Below are positions 34,191 through 44,924 of a DNA stretch of 64,000 bases, in pieces; the stretch's first letter is position 1, and every line of letters starts with the position of its first letter. The notes under the pieces are model-generated. The model was not told the DNA's origin. It saw nothing but the letters and a program-made list of their open reading frames with translations, and searched no databases. A program made the translations under genes and the position numbers. The stretch covers positions 40,864,304 through 40,928,303 of the forward strand of contig OZ034971.1 of NCBI GenBank assembly GCA_964030785.1. The letters run 5' to 3'. The DNA is from Siderastrea siderea (Eukaryota > Cnidaria > Anthozoa > Scleractinia > Rhizangiidae).

Positions 34191-35338
34191 TCGAGATTCT
34201 GAGATCCAAATGATAAAAATTCGAGACTTCGAGACGGTTCAAGGTGTAGGGAGCCCGAGTTTTCGAGACTCTTATTTTGAATGCGGAGATTTCGAGACTC
34301 GGCTGATTTTTTCCGAGACGCATCATTTTGGATAGACCATTCTATACCCCTACTTTGCTCTTCTGGTCCGCAAGTTTCGCGATGGCGGCGTTTTTTTAAC
34401 TGCTCTCCTCGGCGAGTCTGATCATCTTTGGCGGGTCCGGACTCCTCGGTCAGCTCGGTGATTTATATGAACATATAATAATCCCTCGGTCCTGCTATTC
34501 CTCTGTGGTGTTTACTGAGTGCTTATAAACGATGCTCACACGTTTACTTATTTGGGCGGCATTGGTTCAAGTTCAGTCTTAGGCACTTTTCGGACGTTTT
34601 GAATGAGGAGTTATAAGTTATTAGGCGTGCACATAGTTTTTGCATAATCAGCCGTGTAGGCGATTTGAATGTGGTGCGCATTGCTCGTTGTTTTCTCCTC
34701 CTTGATGTTTTGTTCAAGTGCTCACGTATGATGCTACTCACATGAAGTAGAACGGGGCCTCCCCATAAACAATCAATCACAGATATAAAAAGGTGTGGGA
34801 AGGCCTGCACGACTCCTACTTAACGTCTTTGTAAGCCGCGCCTTAGATCAATCGGTCGGTATAAAGGTCATGTCTGCTATTTGTATGATGGACTCCTAAA
34901 CGGGCCAGAATTTCTGTCAATTCGAGAAAGGCGGAAAATCTTGCGACCACAAGATACAAAAAAAGATCTTTAAAAAAGTAAAAATGACAATAAAATAAAT
35001 TATTATTTATTCTATTTCTTCTTGTCAATAAATTGTTGCAATGAAGAAAGGTCGTGTACAAGCACTTTGTGAACTGGAAAAAAAATTTTTTCGAGAAAAT
35101 CGTGGTTCGCGTCGGCGGCGATGACGAGTGTGGTTTGAGACCAAAAAAAAGGATGCTGGAGGAAAACCACGATGCTGGAGGGATGGTGTCGTGAACCCAG
35201 GCAGGTGGAGTTTGTTTGGGGGTGAAAGCACTTAGGTGGGAAATAAAGCCGTGTTGACTTGAAGCGGGCGCCTTCCTGGAAAATGCGTGACGTCACGCGC
35301 AAAGGGTTTAACAAACTAATTCTGTCTCCTTACTTCAG

Positions 35339-35418
35339 AGTTGGCTTGGTGGCGCAATGGTACGGCGCGCTCATTGTAAATCAGAAGGATGGCGGTTCGA
35401 GTATCGGGCCGGAGTGAC
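35339..35418 (+). repeat. tRNA-like unit inside right MULE TIR
   Basis: Same A box (TGGCGCAATGG) and B box (GGTTCGAGTATC) as at 25957-26041 and in mirrored position. It has diverged in the anticodon region, which argues for an old pair. Confidence 0.55.
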
Positions 35419-35676
35419 TTTTTTTAATTTTATTTTCTTTCTTTCAGTGTTTTGGTTTTGTTTTGTTTTGTTTGTTTGTTTTTTAAATTAAAATAAAAAA
35501 AATGCCGACATTTTTGAACCCTCGACATTTACCCTCGACCCTCGACATTTTACCCTCGACCCTCGACATAATACCCTCGACCCTCGACTCTCGACAAAAA
35601 CCTACACTCCAGTGAAGAGGCCCAAATAAAAATCTGCTCGGCGATATGGGAGATAGCGAATCAATGTCATCACGCA

Positions 35677-36393
35677 CAGGGGCGTTCCCAGAGATTTTTT
35701 GGCAGTACGCACCAAGTCAAGTGTATTACTTAGCTGAAAGGAGACAAATATAATGAATATAGTCAGAACTACATATTTTTTATTTCAATCGTATTCTAGT
35801 GCTCACATATCAAGCTAGGCTATAATTAGGCTTTCCAGCAATATGTTGGATTTCCTGTCGAACAGAGAGCTGCACGCACTACAGTCAGCTTATAGTGCTT
35901 CTGATGGAACCATAAAATACTGATTGTGGATGTAAGAATGGACGACTTTGGCCGGTTGCGATAACATTATTTCTCGTGGTTGAGAGCATGTAACCCGTGA
36001 CTAGGTCTTGACACTGTGCAAAGGTACACTAAATGACTGCTCTGGCGTCGAAGTAGACACAGGCATCGTAAGAAAAATATTGAGAAGTGTTGTTACGTTT
36101 GGGCGAACAATTAGTCACAGTCTTACAAGTGACTGGAACATATTCCAAAAACAATGAAGTGTTTCCTTCTACTGGAAGAGATAATACAACATTCCCAGGT
36201 CCACTCTTCCGCGACAGTGTTGAAGAAAAATATCGATATTGAATTGAAATGGCACAACTTTACCTTATAACCTCACTGTATGAATTTTTAATTTCTGCAT
36301 TAATAAACCCTTAGATAAAAAAAAAAACCACACTAACGGTGGGAAATTCTGGTACGCACTTGCGTATTTCGCGTAAAGGCAGGAACGCCCCTG
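35677..36393. mobile_element. 717-bp hAT-like non-autonomous element
   Basis: The ends are CAGGGGCGTTCC and GGAACGCCCCTG, with GTACGCAC repeated subterminally on both sides. It lies inside segmental-duplication copy A and is absent from copy B near 56290. I could not identify a target duplication. Confidence 0.55.
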
Positions 36394-37450
36394 AAGTAAA
36401 CTGCATGAGATCACTCGTCACACCCCTATCGTGTTTCAATAGGGAAGTGGAGGATGGAACGCCAAACCTGGGTTTTTGTTACGTCACAATATTTGGAAAA
36501 GATTTTACCTTTGTTACCTTTGTTAGGTAGCCTGTGAGGGGCTCTAGACCTGAGGTATATTTCATGGCTTGTGGCGATGCTGGGGGCCCGTAACGTCATC
36601 CAATGTGGCCGCCATCTTGGATTTTACCAAAAATTAGAAATAATTACATCACGGAGGAAATTGAGATTTTTTGATGCTGGACATTTAAAATATGACACAA
36701 TTAGGTATGTTCCTTTGAAAGGATTTAAGTCTGGATTTATGGTCGAAGATCACTTGAATCCTAGTACACAAAAGGAACGTGGTTTCAGTAGTTATAGGAT
36801 CAGTTACCATGACAGTAAGCACAAAATTGCATAAAGCGTTAGAAACAACCCATATGGAAAGCAAGAGAAGACTTGCAATTGAGGAGAGGTCACTATAACG
36901 CAAACAATACCCAGCTATAAATACCGAACAGCGCTTTCAACCAAAGTATAAATAAGGAGGCTCGTTCCACCAATGTTCGAAGATTGTCAATGAGAATTTA
37001 TGGCAATTTTGTGGTAAAAATGAAAAGCGCTGTACAAGCCACTTTATCTATTTGTATTTGCTGTAATTTATTCCATGTCCTGATAAATTTCAATCGATGC
37101 GGGAAGAAGGAAATACACCATTCACAAAAAAACCGCTGTAAATAGTAGTTAATTTCGGATTTACTTATCCAAAGAAACGCGTCGATCACGAATCTGACGA
37201 TCCCTTTTCGGATCGCTCAGATCAGTGATCCGATCAATCCTAATTTCTAGTGGAATTGATAAATCACTGACCTGAAAACGGCCTCGCTCAAAGGAACGCG
37301 ACAGGTCAGAAATCCTTATACTGGTCCTCCCAAAGGAACGCAACCTTAAACATCTTTGTGCCTATTTTTCACGGTAAAAATTAATTTAAGGTGAAAACAC
37401 CTGTCAAATAGCATTTCAAATCAAATCCAGATTGCAATTGAATGATTGAA
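36394..37450. repeat. Segmental duplication, distal part of copy A
   Basis: Matches 56340-57390 in order, for example AGCGTTAGAAACAACCCAT, GGAAAGCAAGAGAAGACTTG and CCGAACAGCGCTTTCA. It includes TCC/GGATC-rich stretches with AAAGAAACGC-type repeats. Short frames only. Confidence 0.8.
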
Positions 37451-38330
37451 CCAAATGCTAAACACTGTTTGATTTTAAGGCCAAATAAGTATTGGACAAA
37501 CCCGATGACTAAAATCGACTTATCTCAATTTCGTCTTGAATTATATGAAACGTTAATAGTTTGTATACTAACCCCCCAAAATTTGATAAGAGCAGCAAAT
37601 ATGCGTGGATTGTGATAACCACGTGATCAACTGCCATCCAAGGCCGTGGGGAAGGAGGGAGGGGGGAGGATGGAGTAAGGCGGTGGGGGAGGGGGGTGGA
37701 AGGGAGGGAGAGATGGAGTAGTAAGGTTCCTTGTTTTGTTTTGTTTTTCCATCCCAAAAAGGGTGTATATATACGTATTTCCCTAAGAAAAATGTCGCCG
37801 TAAAGCAAAACGAAAGAAAAGGAAATGTTGCGAGAAGGAAGGCAAATATATAGTATAGACTTTAATGACAAATCCGGATGTATAAGGGGACGGTCGTCGC
37901 ATAAGACAGTTCCCCACTATTTCCCTATTTGCGTGTTATACTACATACATTTAGTGTCTCCACTTCAAGTCCTTGTGTATTGTTACTTCTAAACGTTTAG
38001 TGCTATTTACCTTTATTTCAACTTCAATGTTCATTTAATATGATCTTCAAGTCTTCTTTATTGGTTGTTATTTAGCTATACTTGTAAAAGTTAATTTTCA
38101 GACTTTGTTTAATAAGATTTCAAGACCATCGCTTTTTCTAATTACGTTTATCGTTACATTACAGCACCATTTTACCGTGTAAGAACATAGACCCCAATAA
38201 ATATTATAGGCCATTATACTACAGCATACCGTTTCGACCGTTGTTTGAGCTAAACCACAGAAAAAGTGAAGTGGAATAGCAATCACCTTATTTGATAGCC
38301 AGTTACAGTCATTCACCTTGGTCATTTTAC
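37451..38330. other. No gene recognised
   Basis: G/A-rich low complexity near 37650-37715; otherwise AT-rich with short frames. Confidence 0.5.
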
Positions 38331-38440
38331 CATTCATTCATTCATTCATTCATTCATTCATTCATTCATTCATTCATTCATTCATTCATTCAGTCATTCA
38401 GTCAGTCAGTCAGTCAGTCAGTCAGTCAGTCAGTCAGTCA
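38331..38440. repeat. (ATTC)n-(CAGT)n tetranucleotide repeat
   Basis: ATTC units pass into CAGT units, about 27 in all. The Ser-Phe-Ile-His and Ser-Gln peptides read from it are artefacts. Confidence 0.95.
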
Positions 38441-38784
38441 GGCAACACAGATTTAAACCAGTTTGTCCAATGCCCACATTTTATTGCGGGCAGTTTACCT
38501 TTTTTTTAATTAACCCTATTTTACCTTGGTCATTTTACCATTTTCGAAATTTTACCCTCTACCCACAACTCAGTACTTCACATCTCTTATTATCTGGGTA
38601 CTTGGCCGCACCAAAAAGATGCGGTATTTAATTTCTCGCTCTAAAGTAGGATACCTTGAACCAAAAAAAGGAAAAATCATACATTTGTTCCCTGGAATAT
38701 GTTTAAAAGGGTTTTGACTAACACCCCAACAAAAATGCCGAGGATATTCATTCTTCCCACCCCCCTTCCTCTATGGTGCCTTTC

Positions 38785-38820
38785 CTCCGCCGTGCTACAC
38801 GTTGTGTAGCACGGCTGAGG
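38785..38820. repeat. Short perfect hairpin
   Basis: GCCGTGCTACAC and GTGTAGCACGGC around a GTT loop. Purpose unknown. Confidence 0.6.
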
Positions 38821-39410
38821 TACCTTGTGTAGTTGTGTCTAACAGAAGCAATTTACTTGCCCAAATGAGTTAACAAATGCGTAGTAAACGTTGATTGGTC
38901 AGTCTCTTGCTTTGGTTCAGCTATTAAGAGGCTGTCTCCCTTAGAGCGGTCTGGTGGATCTGGGTTGAAAAATAAATTTCGCTCATTTCTTGTGTGTTGA
39001 AAGACTTTCATGTACCTATACTAAAACCACAATCCGCTTGATCGGATCTTTTCAATTTTTGGGGTCTTAAGGGATTTTCGGTTCCTCCGACGGAACGCTT
39101 GTGACGGCTTATATCGAGGCTGAAATTTTACCCAATTTTGAAGATCAATTTAACAAGAAATAATAAACCCTGTACAAAACAAACACCACAGCCAGTTATG
39201 ATAAGTCTTTTTAATTCACTAAAGGTACTTCTGCGACCGTTGAGTTTGAATCCAGCTAGCGGTGAGACTAACGACACTCCCATCGGCACAGCTTAATCAA
39301 ACACGCGAAGACCGACCAATTTCAAAACGTATTTTTGAAAAAGTTAGGCGGCCTATTTCAACCAAACCAACACAGCTGCAAAGTAAGCACCATAGGAAAT
39401 GTCATCATCG

Positions 39411-41150
39411 AGAAAAACCTTGCAGCCAGTCCTCGATGAAAAATATATAACTCTGTAAACTTGCCTAATTTCGATGATCGCTAAGTTTTACCTCGATTTT
39501 GAGACTTGTCAACATGAAGCGTGGCATCAAACTCCCTCGTAGTCAGATCTATAACCATCAGAAATAAGGAAACACCAATTTGCTTGTCTTATAGTTCATG
39601 TGGAAGCGAAAAATTGACTTACCTGCGTCCATTTTTCAGAGGTAAGCTCGTTAGCTTTCCAATTTCGTTCGATGGTCCCACAAGAGGAAAACATTCTGCC
39701 ACCAAGACTTTAGCTTATTGTAGTGTATGAAGCAGATCGAGGTGATTACTTTGTATTTTCCGTTTACAGGTTTAATATTGGTCGTACATCGAAGTTTTTC
39801 ACGACGAAAGGATGCACATCGAGTGCTGATAATGTAACCGCCATGTTTACCTCTTTACGGCAACCGCTGACCAACCTTTGAGTAGGGCTGGCTCACTGGC
39901 TGGGGTTACAATTTCATTTATTTTTGGGCGGTGACGAGGAGAAACCACAATGTTGGGGGGGAGGGAGGGGTTAAAGTTTAGAATTCGTAATGAGAATTTG
40001 GGAATGCATGGGGCCCTTAGGGGCTAACATTGGAATGTAATTTGTAGTTGCATCTGCAACTGAAATTGTTGTTAGTGCATGTATAGTTTGCAGATAATTT
40101 TTCATGAAAAAAAAAAGAAAAGTTCAACGACAACAATCCAATAAAACAAAAATTGTTGCAGAAAAGGCCCCTTTATTACTTTCGTTTTTTTTCACACGTG
40201 TCAGGTTTTTTGGTTCATTCACATGATTAAGCTCAGCATTTGCGAAATGTCAGTACTGGTATCATTGTTATATCAGTATACTTCAACATTCGAAGAGAGT
40301 CAATAATCGGAGTAGATATGAGACAATCATGCGTGTTCTTACCCTTTTCTACTTTTTTGACATCTTTTTTTTTCCATGAAAGGAGGGTTGTTTGTTTCTC
40401 TCTATTAGATTCATACACGTGTCCATTGCAAAAATCAACTTTCTTCACGACTGATCTCCCGCACCTGCGTGCACCTCTTCAAAACAGCCAGGTCGTGTAT
40501 CAGGATTCGTTATGTCTGTTGACTGCTTCTTGAGAAGCAAAGATGGAAAAAAAACTGTGGTCCCTCGCATGGTGCAAGTGGTGTTGTTCGGTTGGCAGAC
40601 TGCAACGGTGAAGTAGCAAATCATTTGGTCGGCCGTCATCTTTCCAAAGAGGTCCTCAGTAAAAAAAAAGAGGTTAAACTTGTGGATATGCTACAGGCAT
40701 CGCCATATGTTAGGAAAGTTGAGGAGGATTTCTAAAGTGACATGCTTGTATCCTGAGCATAGCAGCGATAAGAAGGCGTGTGCGTGGTAGAGCTGGGGTT
40801 AATTTGGACCAATTTGGAGATGGCTCAGGACATTTGGAAGCTATTTGGAGTAGTCGTTCCTATAGGATCAGGTAGTTTTGTGATTATTTTAATAAATACA
40901 AATCTTTTTTTTCCTTAATAGATAAATAACCTTTTTTTCCTGCGAATGGAAAAACATGACCTAGTTAAAGCAAAACATGCAAAATTCAACATTCATTTTA
41001 GTCTTTGTTCTTTCCGGTGTCATACAATGCCTGCCACCTTGTAACGGTATTGGTATCATACGATACCAGACACGTTGTATTATCCATTGTTGTTATAAGC
41101 TCAGCATGTAATCAACATTACCTACAAATATAGCGCTATTGTGATTACCG
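39411..41150. other. Interior of TTAA element, no gene recognised
   Basis: Short frames only, none with a family signal. An A-run lies near 40107 and a G-rich stretch near 39955. Confidence 0.5.
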
Positions 41151-41507
41151 TAAAATCCCGATTGTAAGCCCTGGGATTACACAAATTCGTAAAAGGTTTT
41201 GAGTGGGCTTATAACGGGGCTGGGGGGGGGGGGGGGCTTATATCCGGGGAGGGGCTTATTAATGGTATTAAAAAACGTTTCTGAATGAGCTAATAAGAAA
41301 TAAGCTGAGACTAACCAAAAACATGCAGCAGTATACGCGAGGCACAGAGGTCTTTGTATGGAGCCTCTTCATAATGGAAAATAACCGCGGTACACAAATG
41401 TAAAACCCTGTGACGTTGGATAAAGTTGAAGCCTTGTCTAGATGCCCTGCCGGCATATCGGTTGTTAATAACTGTCTAACACTTAAAATGTGAAACGATT
41501 ACTTTAA

Positions 41508-42143
41508 GGTGATTCCATTCAATTGCATTGCGCATCCTTTCTGCGCACCATTTTTTGCGTGATTAGCGCGCGCATGTCCAGACTGAACTTGCTAGGTTTT
41601 CTATGAAAACTGAGTTGTTCAGAGAAATAAATGGTCGTTTTCTCCTAATCGAGCACGGTGACCCCATTTTTTATTGTATAAACTCAATCAGGACAGTGTT
41701 CCCAAGGCAAAATAACAAAGTTAGCAAAAATCTATAATCAGATTTTGCACAGTTTAAAAAAAATCCTAGGAAAAAAGCCATTTAGGGTAGAGGACTGCAG
41801 ATTAAGCTACCGTCGTCGCCGTCTACTTTTTGAGTGTCCAGTAAATTTGAAGCTTTTCGGCCATGTTTTGTACGACACAGATGACCATACACATGTGCAA
41901 AGTCAACCTGTACATGAAGTATCAATCTGCAGTGGAAATATTGAGCATGTTGGCTTCGCGCGTTTATTACCTGAAAATGCCTCTAAACACTGTATTCGTC
42001 AGCCGTATACCACTAAAACGAGCACGGAGCCCCCCCCCCCCCCCCTCATTTTTCTTGCAATTTTAGACTCTACATGACTTGTTGAATATTTGTGCCAAGA
42101 TTCATTACAAATTTATGGCAGATTCTTTTTCTGGGGAATCACC
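41508..42143. mobile_element. 636-bp MITE with TTAA target duplication, copy 2
   Basis: Same termini as 30123-30768, with TTAA at 41504-41507 and 42144-42147. It is inserted inside another G-rich repeat: GGGGGGGCTTATA-type sequence occurs on both sides near 41230 and 42185. Confidence 0.85.
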
Positions 42144-42355
42144 TTAATGGGAATTGACGAGAAGTAAAGACTTTTAAGCAAGGGGGGGGCTTAAAATCGA
42201 GGGGGGAGGGGGGCTTATAACCAAAACAAAAATATATAAGATGGAGAAATATATAAGATGGAGTTTAACTGAAGAGTGGGTCACCTCCTCGGTGGCCTAC
42301 GGAACAAGTTTGTATTAAATGTCCATTCACTGAAGATTTGAGTAGTTCAGCAACT

Positions 42356-42359
<4 letters not shown>

Positions 42360-42404
<45 letters not shown>

Positions 42405-42553
42405 CCGTTTTCAAAAACATTGCTCCTTGAAAAATATATATACATATATACATCTTTTGTCTTCACAACGCGAAAACAAAAGAATAAATATGAAAACAAA
42501 AGGTATATATATATGTATATATATTTTTCAAGGAGCAATGTTTTTGAAAACGG

Positions 42554-42589
<36 letters not shown>

Positions 42590-42590
42590 A
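42360..42590. repeat. 157-bp palindrome between two (AT)n runs
   Basis: 42401-42557 is an inverted repeat (ACACCCGTTTTCAAAAACAT and complement). It is bounded on both sides by TA dinucleotide runs (42360-42400, 42557-42587). It may be a TA-targeting MITE inserted in a microsatellite. Confidence 0.75.
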
Positions 42591-42688
42591 TAATGAATTG
42601 AAGGCTTCATCAGCTATTAAAGTGCTCAATAGATAAACTAGAGCAATATGTAGATTTGCAGAGTTGGATTATTTGGTCGAAGACATTT

Positions 42689-42736
42689 ATTGCTGCTCAG
42701 AGTTTCATGCTTCTTGCGAAGCAATCATCAGGCAAC
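42689..42736 (-). ncRNA. Degenerate hammerhead-like motif downstream of PLE
   Basis: Minus strand: GTTGC, CTGATGA, stem-loop TGCTTC-GCAA-GAAGCA, GAAA, the self-complementary CTCTGAG, CA and GCAAT. The core boxes and stem I are present. The residue before the cleavage site is C rather than the required U, and the first stem II pair is U-U. It is probably inactive. It lies 310 bases 3' of a PLE fragment on the same strand. Confidence 0.35.
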
Positions 42737-43045
42737 TGCCAAAAATAACGGATACATGAGAATATATACAAAATTTGAAAATACAGAACAATGCCTAGTG
42801 GCGTGATGTAGACGGATATGATTGGCTAATCTAAGCGAGCACAGTCTTTAACAGGAATTTTTGGAATAACTACATGTAGATATCAGTTCGCTTCTATTGT
42901 TTAGAGTTGGCATTTCGGGTTTACATATAATAAAATATTTTTCCCATGAACACAAATATTACATCTCTTGCTTACATTTGAATATGAACGGGCCTGCTTT
43001 ACCTTTACCTCCAAATATATTTACTTAATTCGGTTGCCGGCGTGT

Positions 43046-43600
43046 TTATAAATGAGCATGCATGGTTTTGAAAGTTGTGTCACAAAGCCCAATGTATGCC
43101 TCTCTTGAGGTTGATGTCGTGACCTCGGCTTGGTAAATGATGTTTTGGTCGTTGCATTTTCCGTCCATGGGGCACGTGCTGGAATTCCGGCAGTTACAAT
43201 TGCTATCATTGGTGGGATCAGATTTATTAATTTGAGCTTTGTTGTGATTGGAAATAATGGTTTTCACATTACTCATGCAGCTATAGCTCAATTTAAGCGT
43301 GTTTCGGTTGAAAATTTTATGTAGTGGTTTTGATTTAGGAAAGTGCTGATCAATGAGAGAAAGGAAGCACTTTCCTACGTTCGTTTTGACATTCTTGCTG
43401 AAAGGTGGGTTGTACCAAAGGATGTTTCTTGGACGGTTCCTCTGTGATCGCTGCGTATCGTTATGTGACTCTTTGTAATTGTAGGTTGTAATTGTAGCCA
43501 CTTTTATTGAGTGCTTCTTGATACACGGTTTTGGCGTTGTCAAAGCATTCACGGTCTGAAGATATTTCAACGTTTTTTTCGGTAATGATATTTCCTATGG
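43046..43600 (-). pseudogene. PLE fragment: RT-GIY-YIG linker
   Basis: Minus-strand codons read [20 protein letters not shown], then a frame change near 43475. [30 protein letters not shown] and a Cys-rich [15 protein letters not shown] follow, then [17 protein letters not shown], the start of GIY-YIG. The nuclease is cut short after AYIGL by a frame change. The same linker order is seen at 3516-5048, but the sequence is only moderately similar, so this is another family. Confidence 0.8.
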
Positions 43601-44179
43601 TGCCTACTTTACAGGTGTAATGGTTTGGTTGAAATAGGTCGCCTCACTTTTTTCAAAAATACGTTTTGAAATTGGTCAGTCTTCGTGTGTTTGGTTAAGC
43701 TGTGCAATGAGGGTGTCGTTTAAGTCTCACCACTAGCTGGATTCAAACTCAACGGTCGCAAAAGTGGCTTAGTGAATAAAAAAGACATCATAACTGGCTG
43801 CGGTGTTTGTTTTGTACAGGGGTTTGTTAGTTCTTGTTAAATTGATCTTCAAAGTTGGGTAAAATTTCAGCCTCGATATAGGCCGTCAGAAGCGTTATCT
43901 CGGGTGAGATCCGATCAAGCAGATTGTGGTTTTAGTATAGGTACATGAAAGTCTTTCAACACACGCGAAATGAGCGAAATCTATTTTTCAACCCAGATCC
44001 ACCAGACCGCTCTTAGGGAGACAGCCTCTTAAATTCGAATGCTGAAACCAAGTAGTGCTATAGCAAGTAGGACTTCTATAGGAGGTCTATGTTCTCGTTG
44101 TTCTTTGGTCCCTCATAGCTTCAAGACGTGTAAACAGAGCATTTTAATAACCTAAAAGAACATTATATCTGAACACTGT

Positions 44180-44555
44180 ACCGAGTCGGAGAAGAACATC
44201 CAAATTTACGCGGATAATACGATCACCCCTTTTCTTTACAACTGAGGGGACGCTTTTGATCATCGAAGTGATTAATGCAACTGATCATTTACAACAAGAT
44301 TTGATGCAAGCTATAAGGCGTCAATAAACACAGCCGTATGGAATATTCCGGGTGATTCAGGATCCCGGAACACTATTCTATTTCTATTACTGACTAATAA
44401 TTTGTTCGTAAATTCAGCATAAATTCAGTCATTTAGGCATTTATTGTTTTTTATTCTTTTTTGTAAAACTATCTGTAGTACTATCTGTAATTTTTATATC
44501 TTTTTGTATTCACCTGAACGACTTACCGTGTTTAAATAAAGTTGTCTTTGGTGCC
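44180..44555 (+). mobile_element. LINE fragment with deleted interior
   Basis: IYADNT near 44205-44222 corresponds to the LINE YADDT catalytic box with the second Asp changed to Asn. In another frame TEGTLLIIEVINATDHLQQD follows (44235-44305). A LINE 3' end with ACCGTGTTTAAATAAAGTTG near 44527-44546 comes next, also seen in the element at 29066. The RT C-terminus between is missing. Confidence 0.55.
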
Positions 44556-44924
44556 TTATTTTGTCTATCAGTTTCTTCTTTCTTGAAGAAAGAGTAGCCT
44601 CATCTCGACCCCTCATGACCTTTTTTTTTCATTTTAAGCACACTTTTTTAAATATATTTTTCAGACTTGTTTTAAATCTTTTACTAGATTTATGTAAGCC
44701 ATATGTGCATTGCATTATTTTTCCTAAACGTCACCTACTGGTTCGACGTCTTTTTACGGAAATTTATTATCCAACTGTATTAGTTATCGTGAGAAAGCGC
44801 ACGAAACGAGTACAAATATCCCAAGATATTGTACAGTTCGTTATTGTACTGTAGAAAATCTGTTTGAAAAGTTCCAGTACTGATGTTGCAATCTTTGTAA
44901 AGTCCAGTCCAAAGAAAAATTTAA
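44556..44924. other. No gene recognised
   Basis: Short AT-rich frames without a family signal. Confidence 0.5.

Larger units (their letters stand above)
27824..34351. mobile_element. 6.5-kb nested element with CGAGAC-rich TIRs
   Basis: The termini AGGGGTATAGAATGG (27824) and its complement (ending 34351) are followed inward by ~150 bases of degenerate CCGAGAC repeats on both sides. ACTTTG flanks both ends (27818-27823, 34352-34357), a likely 6-bp duplication. It could alternatively be two independent inverted copies. It contains possible exons, a LINE, a TTAA MITE and a Crypton-like exon. Confidence 0.5.
25770..35609. mobile_element. 9.84-kb MULE-like element with long TIRs
   Basis: Terminal inverted repeats (left 25770-26350, right 34909-35609) begin GAGTGTAGGTTTTTGTCGAG. 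They contain a GTCGAGGGTCGAGGGTA array, a T/A-rich segment and a tRNA-like unit. CAGTGAAGA flanks both ends (25761-25769, 35610-35618), a 9-bp duplication as in Mutator-like elements. The right TIR holds a ~160-base insertion (35080-35240). The empty site is approximated by the copy-B duplication near 56225. No transposase is visible; the interior is filled with other elements. Confidence 0.75.
38928..44028. mobile_element. 5.1-kb element with ~480-bp TIRs and TTAA duplication
   Basis: The termini GAGGCTGTCTCCCT and complement are flanked by TTAA at 38924-38927 and 44029-44032. Left TIR 38928-39410 and right TIR 43573-44028 correspond throughout, for example CGAAGACCGACCAATTTC. The interior includes a TTAA MITE, a PLE fragment and simple repeats. 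No transposase is recognised. TTAA suggests piggyBac or Kolobok. Confidence 0.75.

Noticed and set aside
38318..38509. 63-codon Ser-Phe-Ile-His repeat protein
   Set aside because: Direct translation of an ATTC/CAGT tetranucleotide repeat.
41745..42077. 110-codon frame near 41.8 kb
   Set aside because: It lies wholly inside the TTAA MITE 41508-42143, includes a C-run proline stretch, and has no counterpart frame in the sister MITE.
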